Shown piece after piece: positions 1-10,342 of a stretch of 64,000 nucleotides of DNA (position 1 is the first letter of the stretch; the number at the start of each line of letters is the position of its first letter). The notes beneath the pieces were generated by a model. The model saw only the letters and a list, made by a program, of their open reading frames with translations. It had not been told where the DNA came from and searched no databases. Made by a program: the position numbers and the translations under genes. This stretch comes from Aphelocoma coerulescens (Eukaryota; Chordata; Aves; Passeriformes; Corvidae): contig NW_027183517.1 in assembly GCF_041296385.1 (NCBI RefSeq), forward strand, positions 308,069 through 372,068, in the 5' to 3' direction.

Positions 1-1456
1 CAAGTGGGCAACGGAGCTGCGAGAGTGCATCATGTGACGGCACATCTCTCTGAGAGAGGAGCTTTCGAGCCGCAGCGCGTTGCGCCCGGTTTCAAGGCTA
101 CTTGGAGGAGTGGGGGGTACTTGAAGAACGCCTTCTTTCTGGGCGCGCCCTACTGGGTGTGCTCAAGCTGCATGGACTCGGCAGCACTGGAGGTGTAAGA
201 ACCTGTTTCTGGCCAGCTTGTGTGCTGGAGTGCAAGGGCTGCGCCTTCCTTTCTGAAGCAGCCCAGAGCATTCTCAGCGGAACCTGCTTGTGAAGCAGCT
301 CTCGGCTGGACATTTGCGAGTCGCTGCACTGAAGTGCATGAAGCCGGTGCCCAGCTGCTTCGTCCTTCGCCTTCTGGGCTCTGGACAGAACTGAAGCGCA
401 GCGATGGCTTGGAGCTTTGCCGCTCTTCAGCGCGAACACTGCACGCAGCCACAGGCTGCTGTGCACGGCTTTTCCTCAGCTCGACGTACCGTCATTCTCT
501 TGCTGTTTCCCAGCGTCGAAAGTGTCCGTGTAGCTCTCGCTCAGCGAAATGCGTCAGGAGAGAAACACTTGCTGGATGAGCCTTTCGCTGGCCAAGACTT
601 TCAACACAGCACCACCATTCGGGCAAGGAGGAGGAGAAAGGAAGACCATCTTTGCGTCCTGGCCCATCCTTCTGTGCGAGACGCCTCTCCGCCTCTTCGC
701 TCCCTGCAAGGCTGTAGTGTGCGCGCCGGCACGCGGAAGCGAGAGGGCAGGTGCAGAGAGCACCGCGATCTGACGGCGCCGTGCAGGCTGGAAAGGAAAG
801 AGCGCTGCCACTGGAATGTGGTGCAAGTACAGGTTTGCACGCGTCGAGGGTAAGCTCTGGGTGAGCTTGTTGACCTAAAGCTGTTCTCTGTGCCAGACGT
901 AGCCGAGAATCTTTCCGTTGAGATTCAGGCTACCGCGCAAACAGAATGTGGTGCTACCTAGCGCTGCGAGGGAAAGGGCATAGCCCAGGCGTGTTTCGGC
1001 AGAAGCAGCAGCACGGAGGGTTTCTCTGCCGGCACCGCGGCTCCCTGTGCGAGAAGTAGACGACGGCTCGACTCCGGCAGAATGAAAGCGCGACACGGTA
1101 CGAAGAGCGTAAGAATGAAGGCAGAGCACCGAGCTGCCGTGCGCCATCGCGCAGGCTGCAAGAGGAAGCGTGCCTGGCCACCGGCTCCTTTGCGGATTCA
1201 CGTTAGCACTTGAAAACAGAAAGTTCCACTCGCAGCTACTGGTGCTGCTACCTCTTTCTCTTCCAGCTTTCCCTGGAAAGAACTGTGCCCAGGTTTAGGC
1301 TTCAACGCGCCGAGGTAACAGTGGCAGATGCGGCAGAGAATGGAAATACAGCGTGCAGCGGGCGGTTTCTGGTGCTTTACGGGAGGCAAGGGGAAAGTGC
1401 AGCGCAGCAGTGGCTTTTACTTCTGGAGCCTTTTGCTTTGGTAGCAGCAGCTGCTG
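1..1456. repeat. Unit 1, short
   Basis: Haplotype CACTCCTCGAC, plus A at offset 666, shared only with unit 6. Used here as the reference for offsets. It contains one copy of the 304-453 segment and an AscI-type octamer at 142-149. Confidence 0.97.
899..933. other. Stem-loop (inverted repeat), representative copy in unit 1
   Basis: GTAGCC (899-904) pairs with GGCTAC (928-933). After a 2/1 internal loop, GAATCT (907-912) pairs with AGATTC (921-926) around an 8-base loop. This gives twelve base pairs in 35 nt. It recurs in every unit at unit start + 898 (short) or + 1048 (long), and no unit-to-unit variant was noticed inside it. Whether it forms or acts in RNA or DNA is unknown. Confidence 0.6.
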
Positions 1457-1457
1457 C
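1444..1457. repeat. 14-bp perfect palindrome GCAGCAGCTGCTGC, representative copy
   Basis: Self-complementary 14-mer spanning the chosen unit boundary. It recurs at each unit junction in the window. It is a CAG/CTG-type short palindrome with E-box-like CAGCTG at its centre. Confidence 0.7.
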
Positions 1458-2912
1458 AAGTGGGCAACGGAGCTGCGAGAGTGCATCATGTGACGGCACA
1501 TCTCTCTGAGAGAGGAGCTTTCGAGCCGCAGCGCGTTGCGCCCGGTTTCAAGGCTACTTGGAGGAGTGGGGGGTACTTGAAGAACGCCTTCTTTCTGGGC
1601 GCGTCCTTCTGGGTGTGCTCAAGCTGCATGGACTAGGCAGCACTGGAGGTGTAAGAACCTGTATCTGGCCAGCTTGTGTGCTGGAGTGCAAGGGCTGCGC
1701 CTTCCTTTCTGAAGCAGCCCAGAGCATTCTCAGCGGAACCTGCTTGTGAAGCAGCTCTCGGCTGGACATTTGCGAGTCGCTGCACTGAAGTGCATGAAGC
1801 CGGTGCCCAGCTGCTTCTTCCTTCGCCTTCTGGGCTCTGGACAGAACTGAAGCGCAGCGATGGCTTGGAGCTTTGCCGCTCTTCAGCGCGAACACTGCAC
1901 GCAGCCACAGGCTGCTGTGCACGGCTTTTCCTCAGCTCGACGTACAGTCATTGTCTTGCTGTTTCCCAGCGTCGAAAGTGTCCGTGTAGCTCTCGCTCAG
2001 CGAAATGCGTCAGGAGAGAAACACTTGCTGGATGAGCCTTTCGCTGGCCAAGACTTTCAACACAGCACCACCATTCGGGCAAGGAGGAGGAGAAAGGAAG
2101 ACCATCTTTGCGTCCTGGCCCGTCCTTCTGTGCGAGACGCCTCTCCGCCTCTTCGCTCCCTGCAAGGCTGTAGTGTGCGCGCCGGCACGCGGAAGCGAGA
2201 GGGCAGGTGCAGAGAGCACCGCGATCTGACGGCGCCGTGCAGGCTGGAAAGGAAAGAGGGCTGCCACTGGAATGTGGTGCAAGTACAGGTTTGCACGCGT
2301 CGAGGGTAAGCTCTGGGTGAGCTTGTTGACCTAAAGCTGTTCTCTGTGCCAGACGTAGCCGAGAATCTTTCCGTTGAGATTCAGGCTACCGCGCAAACAG
2401 AATGTGGTGCTACCTAGCGCTGCGAGGGAAAGTGCATAGCCCAGGCGTGTTTCGGCAGAAGCAGCAGCACGGAGGGTTTCTCTGCCGGCACCGCGGCTCC
2501 CTGTGCGAGAAGTAGACGACGGCTCGACTCCGGCAGAATGAAAGCGCGACACGGTACGAAGAGCGTAAGAATGAAGGCAGAGCACCGAGCTGCCGTGCGC
2601 CATCGCGCAGGCTGCAAGAGGAAGCGTGCCTGGCCACCGGCTCCTTTGCGGATTCACGTTAGCACTTGAAAACAGAAAGTTCCACTCGCAGCTACTGGTG
2701 CTGCTACCTCTTTCTCTTCCAGCTTTCCCTGGAAAGAACTGTGCCCAGGTTTAGGCTTCAACGCGCCGAGGTAACAGTGGCAGATGCGGCAGAGAATGGA
2801 AATACAGCGTGCAGCGGGCGGTTTCTGGTGCTTTTCGGGAGGCAAGGGGAAAGTGCAGCGCAGCAGTGGCTTTTACTTCTGGAGCCTTTTGCTTTGGTAG
2901 CAGCAGCTGCTG
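1457..2912. repeat. Unit 2, short
   Basis: Haplotype TTAAAGTGTTC. The only unit with TC at 1379-1380, apparently the intermediate between AC and TT. T at offset 362 is shared with unit 13. Confidence 0.97.
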
Positions 2913-4368
2913 CAAGTGGGCAACGGAGCTGCGAGAGTGCATCATGTGACGGCACATCTCTCTGAGAGAGGAGCTTTCGAGCCGCAGCGCGTTGCGCCCG
3001 GTTTCAAGGCTACTTGGAGGAGTGGGGGGTACTTGAAGAACGCCTTCTTTCTGGGCGCGTCCTTCTGGGTGTGCTCAAGCTGCATGGACTCGGCAGCACT
3101 GGAGGTGTAAGAACCTGTTTCTGGCCAGCTTGTGTGCTGGAGTGCAAGGGCTGCGCCTTCCTTTCTGAAGCAGCCCAGAGCATTCTCAGCGGAACCTGCT
3201 TGTGAAGCAGCTCTCGGCTGGACATTTGCGAGTCGCTGCACTGAAGTGCATGAAGCCGGTGCCCAGCTGCTTCGTCCTTCGCCTTCTGGGCTCTGGACAG
3301 AACTGAAGCGCAGCGATGGCTTGGAGCTTTGCCGCTCTTCAGCGCGAACACTGCACGCAGCCACAGGCTGCTGTGCACGGCTTTTCCTCAGCTCGACGTA
3401 CAGTCATTGTCTTGCTGTTTCCCAGCGTCGAAAGTGTCCGTGTAGCTCTCGCTCAGCGAAATGCGTCAGGAGAGAAACACTTGCTGGATGAGCCTTTCGC
3501 TGGCCAAGACTTTCAACACAGCACCACCATTCGGGCAAGGAGGAGGAGAAAGGAAGACCATCTTTGCGTCCTGGCCCGTCCTTCTGTGCGAGACGCCTCT
3601 CCGCCTCTTCGCTCCCTGCAAGGCTGTAGTGTGCGCGCCGGCACTCGGAAGCGAGAGGGCAGGTGCAGAGAGCACCGCGATCTGACGGCGCCGTGCAGGC
3701 TGGAAAGGAAAGAGGGCTGCCACTGGAATGTGGTGCAAGTACAGGTTTGCACGCGTCGAGGGTAAGCTCTGGGTGAGCTTGTTGACCTAAAGCTGTTCTC
3801 TGTGCCAGACGTAGCCGAGAATCTTTCCGTTGAGATTCAGGCTACCGCGCAAACAGAATGTGGTGCTACCTAGCGCTGCGAGGGAAAGGGCATAGCCCAG
3901 GCGTGTTTCGGCAGAAGCAGCAGCACGGAGGGTTTCTCTGCCGGCACCGCGGCTCCCTGTGCGAGAAGTAGACGACGGCTCGACTCCGGCAGAATGAAAG
4001 CGCGACACGGTACGAAGAGCGTAAGAATGAAGGCAGAGCACCGAGCTGCCGTGCGCCATCGCGCAGGCTGCAAGAGGAAGCGTGCCTGGCCACCGGCTCC
4101 TTTGCGGATTCACGTTAGCACTTGAAAACAGAAAGTTCCACTCGCAGCTACTGGTGCTGCTACCTCTTTCTCTTCCAGCTTTCCCTGGAAAGAACTGTGC
4201 CCAGGTTTAGGCTTCAACGCGCCAAGGTAACAGTGGCAGATGCGGCAGAGAATGGAAATACAGCGTGCAGCGGGCGGTTTCTGGTGCTTTACGGGAGGCA
4301 AGGGGAAAGTGCAGCGCAGCAGTGGCTTTTACTTCTGGAGCCTTTTGCTTTGGTAGCAGCAGCTGCTG
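2913..4368. repeat. Unit 3, short
   Basis: Haplotype TTCTAGTGGAC. T at offset 733 is shared with unit 14. Private A at offset 1312 (4224), a G-to-A change in a CpG. Confidence 0.97.
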
Positions 4369-5974
4369 CAAGTGGGCAACGGAGCTGCGAGAGTGCATCA
4401 TGTGACGGCACATCTCTCTGAGAGAGGAGCTTTCGAGCCGCAGCGCGTTGCGCCCGGTTTCAAGGCTACTTGGAGGAGTGGGGGGTACTTGAAGAACGCC
4501 TTCTTTCTGGGCGCGTCCTTCTGGGTGTGCTCAAGCTGCATGGACTCGGCAGCACTGGAGGTGTAAGAACCTGTTTCTGGCCAGCTTGTGTGCTGGAGTG
4601 CAAGGGCTGCGCCTTCCTTTCTGAAGCAGCCCAGAGCATTCTCAGCGGAACCTGCTTGTGAAGCAGCTCTCGGCTGGACATTTGCGAGTCTCTCCACTGA
4701 AGTGCATGAAGCCGGTGCCCAGCTGCTTCGTCCTTCGCTTTCTGGGCTCTGGACAGAACTGAAGCGCAGCGATGGCTTGGAGCTTTGCCGCTCTTCAGCG
4801 TGAACACTGCACGCAGCCACAGGCTGGACATTTGCGAGTCGCTGCACTGAAGTGCATGAAGCCGGTGCCCAGCTGCTTCGTCCTTCGCCTTCTGGGCTCT
4901 GGACAGAACTGAAGCGCAGCGATGGCTTGGAGCTTTGCCGCTCTTCAGCGCGAACACTGCACGCAGCCACAGGCTGCTGTGCACGGCTTTTCCTCAGCTC
5001 GACGTACAGTCATTGTCTTGCTGTTTCCCAGCGTCGAAAGTGTCCGTGTAGCTCTCGCTCAGCGAAATGCGTCAGGAGAGAAACACTTGCTGGATGAGCC
5101 TTTCGCTGGCCAAGACTTTCAACACAGCACCACCATTCGGGCAAGGAGGAGGAGAAAGGAAGACCACCTTTGCGTCCTGGCCCGTCCTTCTGTGCGAGAC
5201 GCCTCTCCGCCTCTTCGCTCCCTGCAAGGCTGTAGTGTGCGCGCCGGCACGCGGAAGCGAGAGGGCAGGTGCAGAGAGCACCGCGATCTGACGGCGCCGT
5301 GCAGGCTGGAAAGGAAAGAGGGCTGCCACTGGAATGTGGTGCAAGTACAGGTTTGCACGCGTCGAGGGTAAGCTCTGGGTGAGCTTGTTGACCTAAAGCT
5401 GTTCTCTGTGCCAGACGTAGCCGAGAATCTTTCCGTTGAGATTCAGGCTACCGCGCAAACAGAATGTGGTGCTACCTAGCGCTGCGAGGGAAAGGGCATA
5501 GCCCAGGCGTGTTTCGGCAGAAGCAGCAGCACGGAGGGTTTCTCTGCCGGCACCGCGGCTCCCTGTGCGAGAAGTAGACGACGGCTCGACTCCGGCAGAA
5601 TGAAAGCGCGACACGGTACGAAGAGCGTAAGAATGAAGGCAGAGCACCGAGCTGCCGTGCGCCATCGCGCAGGCTGCAAGAGGAAGCGTGCCTGGCCACC
5701 GGCTCCTTTGCGGATTCACGTTAGCACTTGAAAACAGAAAGTTCCACTCGCAGCTACTGGTGCTGCTACCTCTTTCTCTTCCAGCTTTCCCTGGAAAGAA
5801 CTGTGCCCAGGTTTAGGCTTCAACGCGCCGAGGTAACAGTGGCAGATGCGGCAGAGAATGGAAATACAGCGTGCAGCGGGCGGTTTCTGGTGCTTTACGG
5901 GAGGCAAGGGGAAAGTGCAGCGCAGCAGTGGCTTTTACTTCTGGAGCCTTTTGCTTTGGTAGCAGCAGCTGCTG
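4369..5974. repeat. Unit 4, long
   Basis: Haplotype TTCTAGCGGAC with the 150-bp duplication. Unlike most long units it has C, not A, at offset 179. The first duplicated copy carries private changes near 4691-4695. Confidence 0.97.
4672..4971. repeat. 150-bp internal tandem duplication, unit 4
   Basis: Unit offsets 304-453 occur twice in tandem. The first copy carries T at 4739 and T at 4801 where the second copy and the short units have C. A five-base GGCTG stands at the start of the segment and just after its end, so slippage or recombination through this microhomology could have produced it. Because 150 is a multiple of three, frames passing through stay open. Private changes occur near 4691-4695. 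Confidence 0.96.
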
Positions 5975-7430
5975 CAAGTGGGCAACGGAGCTGCGAGAGT
6001 GCATCATGTGACGGCACATCTCTCTGAGAGAGGAGCTTTCGAGCCGCAGCGCGTTGCGCCCGGTTTCAAGGCTACTTGGAGGAGTGGGGGGTACTTGAAG
6101 AACGCCTTCTTTCTGGGCGCGCCCTACTGGGTGTGCTCAAGCTGCATGGACTCGGCAGCACTGGAGGTGTAAGAACCTGTTTCTGGCCAGCTTGTGTGCT
6201 GGAGTGCAAGGGCTGCGCCTTCCTTTCTGAAGCAGCCCAGAGCATTCTCAGCGGAACCTGCTTGTGAAGCAGCTCTCGGCTGGACATTTGCGAGTCGCTG
6301 CACTGAAGTGCATGAAGCCGGTGCCCAGCTGCTTCGTCCTTCGCCTTCTGGGCTCTGGACAGAACTGAAGCGCAGCGATGGCTTGGAGCTTTGCCGCTCT
6401 TCAGCGCGAACACTGCACGCAGCCACAGGCTGCTGTGCACGGCTTTTCCTCAGCTCGACGTACCGTCATTCTCTTGCTGTTTCCCAGCGTCGAAAGTGTC
6501 CGTGTAGCTCTCGCTCAGCGAAATGCGTCAGGAGAGAAACACTTGCTGGATGAGCCTTTCGCTGGCCAAGACTTTCAACACAGCACCACCATTCGGGCAA
6601 GGAGGAGGAGAAAGGAAGACCATCTTTGCGTCCTGGCCCGTCCTTCTGTGCGAGACGCCTCTCCGCCTCTTCGCTCCCTGCAAGGCTGTAGTGTGCGCGC
6701 CGGCACGCGGAAGCGAGAGGGCAGGTGCAGAGAGCACCGCGATCTGACGGCGCCGTGCAGGCTGGAAAGGAAAGAGCGCTGCCACTGGAATGTGGTGCAA
6801 GTACAGGTTTGCACGCGTCGAGGGTAAGCTCTGGGTGAGCTTGTTGACCTAAAGCTGTTCTCTGTGCCAGACGTAGCCGAGAATCTTTCCGTTGAGATTC
6901 AGGCTACCGCGCAAACAGAATGTGGTGCTACCTAGCGCTGCGAGGGAAAGGGCATAGCCCAGGCGTGTTTCGGCAGAAGCAGCAGCACGGAGGGTTTCTC
7001 TGCCGGCACCGCGGCTCCCTGTGCGAGAAGTAGACGACGGCTCGACTCCGGCAGAATGAAAGCGCGACACGGTACGAAGAGCGTAAGAATGAAGGCAGAG
7101 CACCGAGCTGCCGTGCGCCATCGCGCAGGCTGCAAGAGGAAGCGTGCCTGGCCACCGGCTCCTTTGCGGATTCACGTTAGCACTTGAAAACAGAAAGTTC
7201 CACTCGCAGCTACTGGTGCTGCTACCTCTTTCTCTTCCAGCTTTCCCTGGAAAGAACTGTGCCCAGGTTTAGGCTTCAACGCGCCGAGGTAACAGTGGCA
7301 GATGCGGCAGAGAATGGAAATACAGCGTGCAGCGGGCGGTTTCTGGTGCTTTACGGGAGGCAAGGGGAAAGTGCAGCGCAGCAGTGGCTTTTACTTCTGG
7401 AGCCTTTTGCTTTGGTAGCAGCAGCTGCTG
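5975..7430. repeat. Unit 5, short
   Basis: Haplotype CACTCCTCGAC, the same diagnostic string as units 1, 28, 31, 35 and 41, without the extra changes of 1, 28 and 31. Confidence 0.97.
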
Positions 7431-8886
7431 CAAGTGGGCAACGGAGCTGCGAGAGTGCATCATGTGACGGCACATCTCTCTGAGAGAGGAGCTTTCGAGC
7501 CGCAGCGCGTTGCGCCCGGTTTCAAGGCTACTTGGAGGAGTGGGGGGTACTTGAAGAACGCCTTCTTTCTGGGCGCGCCCTACTGGGTGTGCTCAAGCTG
7601 CATGGACTCGGCAGCACTGGAGGTGTAAGAACCTGTATCTGGCCAGCTTGTGTGCTGGAGTGCAAGGGCTGCGCCTTCCTTTCTGAAGCCGCCCAGAGCA
7701 TTCTCAGCGGAACCTGCTTGTGAAGCAGCTCTCGGCTGGACATTTGCGAGTCGCTGCACTGAAGTGCATGAAGCCGGTGCCCAGCTGCTTCGTCCTTCGC
7801 CTTCTGGGCTCTGGACAGAACTGAAGCGCAGCGATGGCTTGGAGCTTTGCCGCTCTTCAGCGCGAACACTGCACGCAGCCACAGGCTGCTGTGCACGGCT
7901 TTTCCTCAGCTCGACGTACAGTCATTGTCTTGCTGTTTCCCAGCGTCGAAAGTGTCCGTGTAGCTCTCGCTCAGCGAAATGCGTCAGGAGAGAAACACTT
8001 GCTGGATGAGCCTTTCGCTGGCCAAGACTTTCAACACAGCACCACCATTCGGGCAAGGAGGAGGAGAAAGGAAGACCATCTTTGCGTCCTGGCCCATCCT
8101 TCTGTGCGAGACGCCTCTCCGCCTCTTCGCTCCCTGCAAGGCTGTAGTGTGCGCGCCGGCACGCGGAAGCGAGAGGGCAGGTGCAGAGAGCACCGCGATC
8201 TGACGGCGCCGTGCAGGCTGGAAAGGAAAGAGCGCTGCCACTGGAATGTGGTGCAAGTACAGGTTTGCACGCGTCGAGGGTAAGCTCTGGGTGAGCTTGT
8301 TGACCTAAAGCTGTTCTCTGTGCCAGACGTAGCCGAGAATCTTTCCGTTGAGATTCAGGCTACCGCGCAAACAGAATGTGGTGCTACCTAGCGCTGCGAG
8401 GGAAAGGGCATAGCCCAGGCGTGTTTCGGCAGAAGCAGCAGCACGGAGGGTTTCTCTGCCGGCACCGCGGCTCCCTGTGCGAGAAGTAGACGACGGCTCG
8501 ACTCCGGCAGAATGAAAGCGCGACACGGTACGAAGAGCGTAAGAATGAAGGCAGAGCACCGAGCTGCCGTGCGCCATCGCGCAGGCTGCAAGAGGAAGCG
8601 TGCCTGGCCACCGGCTCCTTTGCGGATTCACGTTAGCACTTGAAAACAGAAAGTTCCACTCGCAGCTACTGGTGCTGCTACCTCTTTCTCTTCCAGCTTT
8701 CCCTGGAAAGAACTGTGCCCAGGTTTAGGCTTCAACGCGCCGAGGTAACAGTGGCAGATGCGGCAGAGAATGGAAATACAGCGTGCAGCGGGCGGTTTCT
8801 GGTGCTTTACGGGAGGCAAGGGGAAAGTGCAGCGCAGCAGTGGCTTTTACTTCTGGAGCCTTTTGCTTTGGTAGCAGCAGCTGCTG
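7431..8886. repeat. Unit 6, short, mosaic
   Basis: Haplotype CACAAGTCGAC, with A at offset 666 as in unit 1 and a private C at 7690. It joins a CA/179C left part to 207A, a combination not seen elsewhere in the window. Confidence 0.97.
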
Positions 8887-10342
8887 CAAGTGGGCAACGG
8901 AGCTGCGAGAGTGCATCATGTGACGGCACATCTCTCTGAGAGAGGAGCTTTCGAGCCGCAGCGCGTTGCGCCCGGTTTCAAGGCTACTTGGAGGAGTGGG
9001 GGGTACTTGAAGAACGCCTTCTTTCTGGGCGCGTCCTTCTGGGTGTGCTCAAGCTGCATGGACTAGGCAGCACTGGAGGTGTAAGAACCTGTATCTGGCC
9101 AGCTTGTGTGCTGGAGTGCAAGGGCTGCGCCTTCCTTTCTGAAGCAGCCCAGAGCATTCTCAGCGGAACCTGCTTGTGAAGCAGCTCTCGGCTGGACATT
9201 TGCGAGTCGCTGCACTGAAGTGCATGAAGCCGGTGCCCAGCTGCTTCGTCCTTCGCCTTCTGGGCTCTGGACAGAACTGAAGCGCAGCGATGGCTTGGAG
9301 CTTTGCCGCTCTTCAGCGCGAACACTGCACGCAGCCACAGGCTGCTGTGCACGGCTTTTCCTCAGCTCGACGTACAGTCATTGTCTTGCTGTTTCCCAGC
9401 GTCGAAAGTGTCCGTGTAGCTCTCGCTCAGCGAAATGCGTCAGGAGAGAAACACTTGCTGGATGAGCCTTTCGCTGGCCAAGACTTTCAACACAGCACCA
9501 CCATTCGGGCAAGGAGGAGGAGAAAGGAAGACCACCTTTGCGTCCTGGCCCGTCCTTCTGTGCGAGACGCCTCTCCGCCTCTTCGCTCCCTGCAAGGCTG
9601 TAGTGTGCGCGCCGGCACGCGGAAGCGAGAGGGCAGGTGCAGAGAGCACCGCGATCTGACGGCGCCGTGCAGGCTGGAAAGGAAAGAGGGCTGCCACTGG
9701 AATGTGGTGCAAGTACAGGTTTGCACGCGTCGAGGGTAAGCTCTGGGTGAGCTTGTTGACCTAAAGCTGTTCTCTGTGCCAGACGTAGCCGAGAATCTTT
9801 CCGTTGAGATTCAGGCTACCGCGCAAACAGAATGTGGTGCTACCTAGCGCTGCGAGGGAAAGTGCATAGCCCAGGCGTGTTTCGGCAGAAGCAGCAGCAC
9901 GGAGGGTTTCTCTGCCGGCACCGCGGCTCCCTGTGCGAGAAGTAGACGACGGCTCGACTCCGGCAGAATGAAAGCGCGACACGGTACGAAGAGCGTAAGA
10001 ATGAAGGCAGAGCACCGAGCTGCCGTGCGCCATCGCGCAGGCTGCAAGAGGAAGCGTGCCTGGCCACCGGCTCCTTTGCGGATTCACGTTAGCACTTGAA
10101 AACAGAAAGTTCCACTCGCAGCTACTGGTGCTGCTACCTCTTTCTCTTCCAGCTTTCCCTGGAAAGAACTGTGCCCAGGTTTAGGCTTCAACGCGCCGAG
10201 GTAACAGTGGCAGATGCGGCAGAGAATGGAAATACAGCGTGCAGCGGGCGGTTTCTGGTGCTTTTTGGGAGGCAAGGGGAAAGTGCAGCGCAGCAGTGGC
10301 TTTTACTTCTGGAGCCTTTTGCTTTGGTAGCAGCAGCTGCTG
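8887..10342. repeat. Unit 7, short
   Basis: Haplotype TTAAAGCGTTT, identical in diagnostic sites to unit 9. First member of the dimer higher-order repeat. Confidence 0.97.

Noticed and set aside
90..120. CTCF-like site as in DXZ4
   Set aside because: The best candidates (the G-rich run near 105-118 and the region around 955-970) match the core only partly. A matrix scan would be needed to claim it.
404..853. A 149-codon plus-strand ORF and its copies in every unit, the longest recurrent plus-strand ORF
   Set aside because: I recognise no domain. Every region has ORFs in several frames on both strands. Between units I counted about eight amino-acid-changing and four silent differences, which shows no clear purifying selection. 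No translation context is visible.
850..896. Intron between the GTAAGC donor and the nearby TGTGCCAG acceptor
   Set aside because: About 47 bp is below the usual minimum for a vertebrate intron.
4398..4970. Minus-strand ORFs of 172-190 codons in long units
   Set aside because: They are longer only because the 150-bp duplication is a multiple of three. Low-complexity, Ser/Ala/Arg-rich translation, no recognised domain, and interrupted or shortened in sister units by single substitutions such as 179A.
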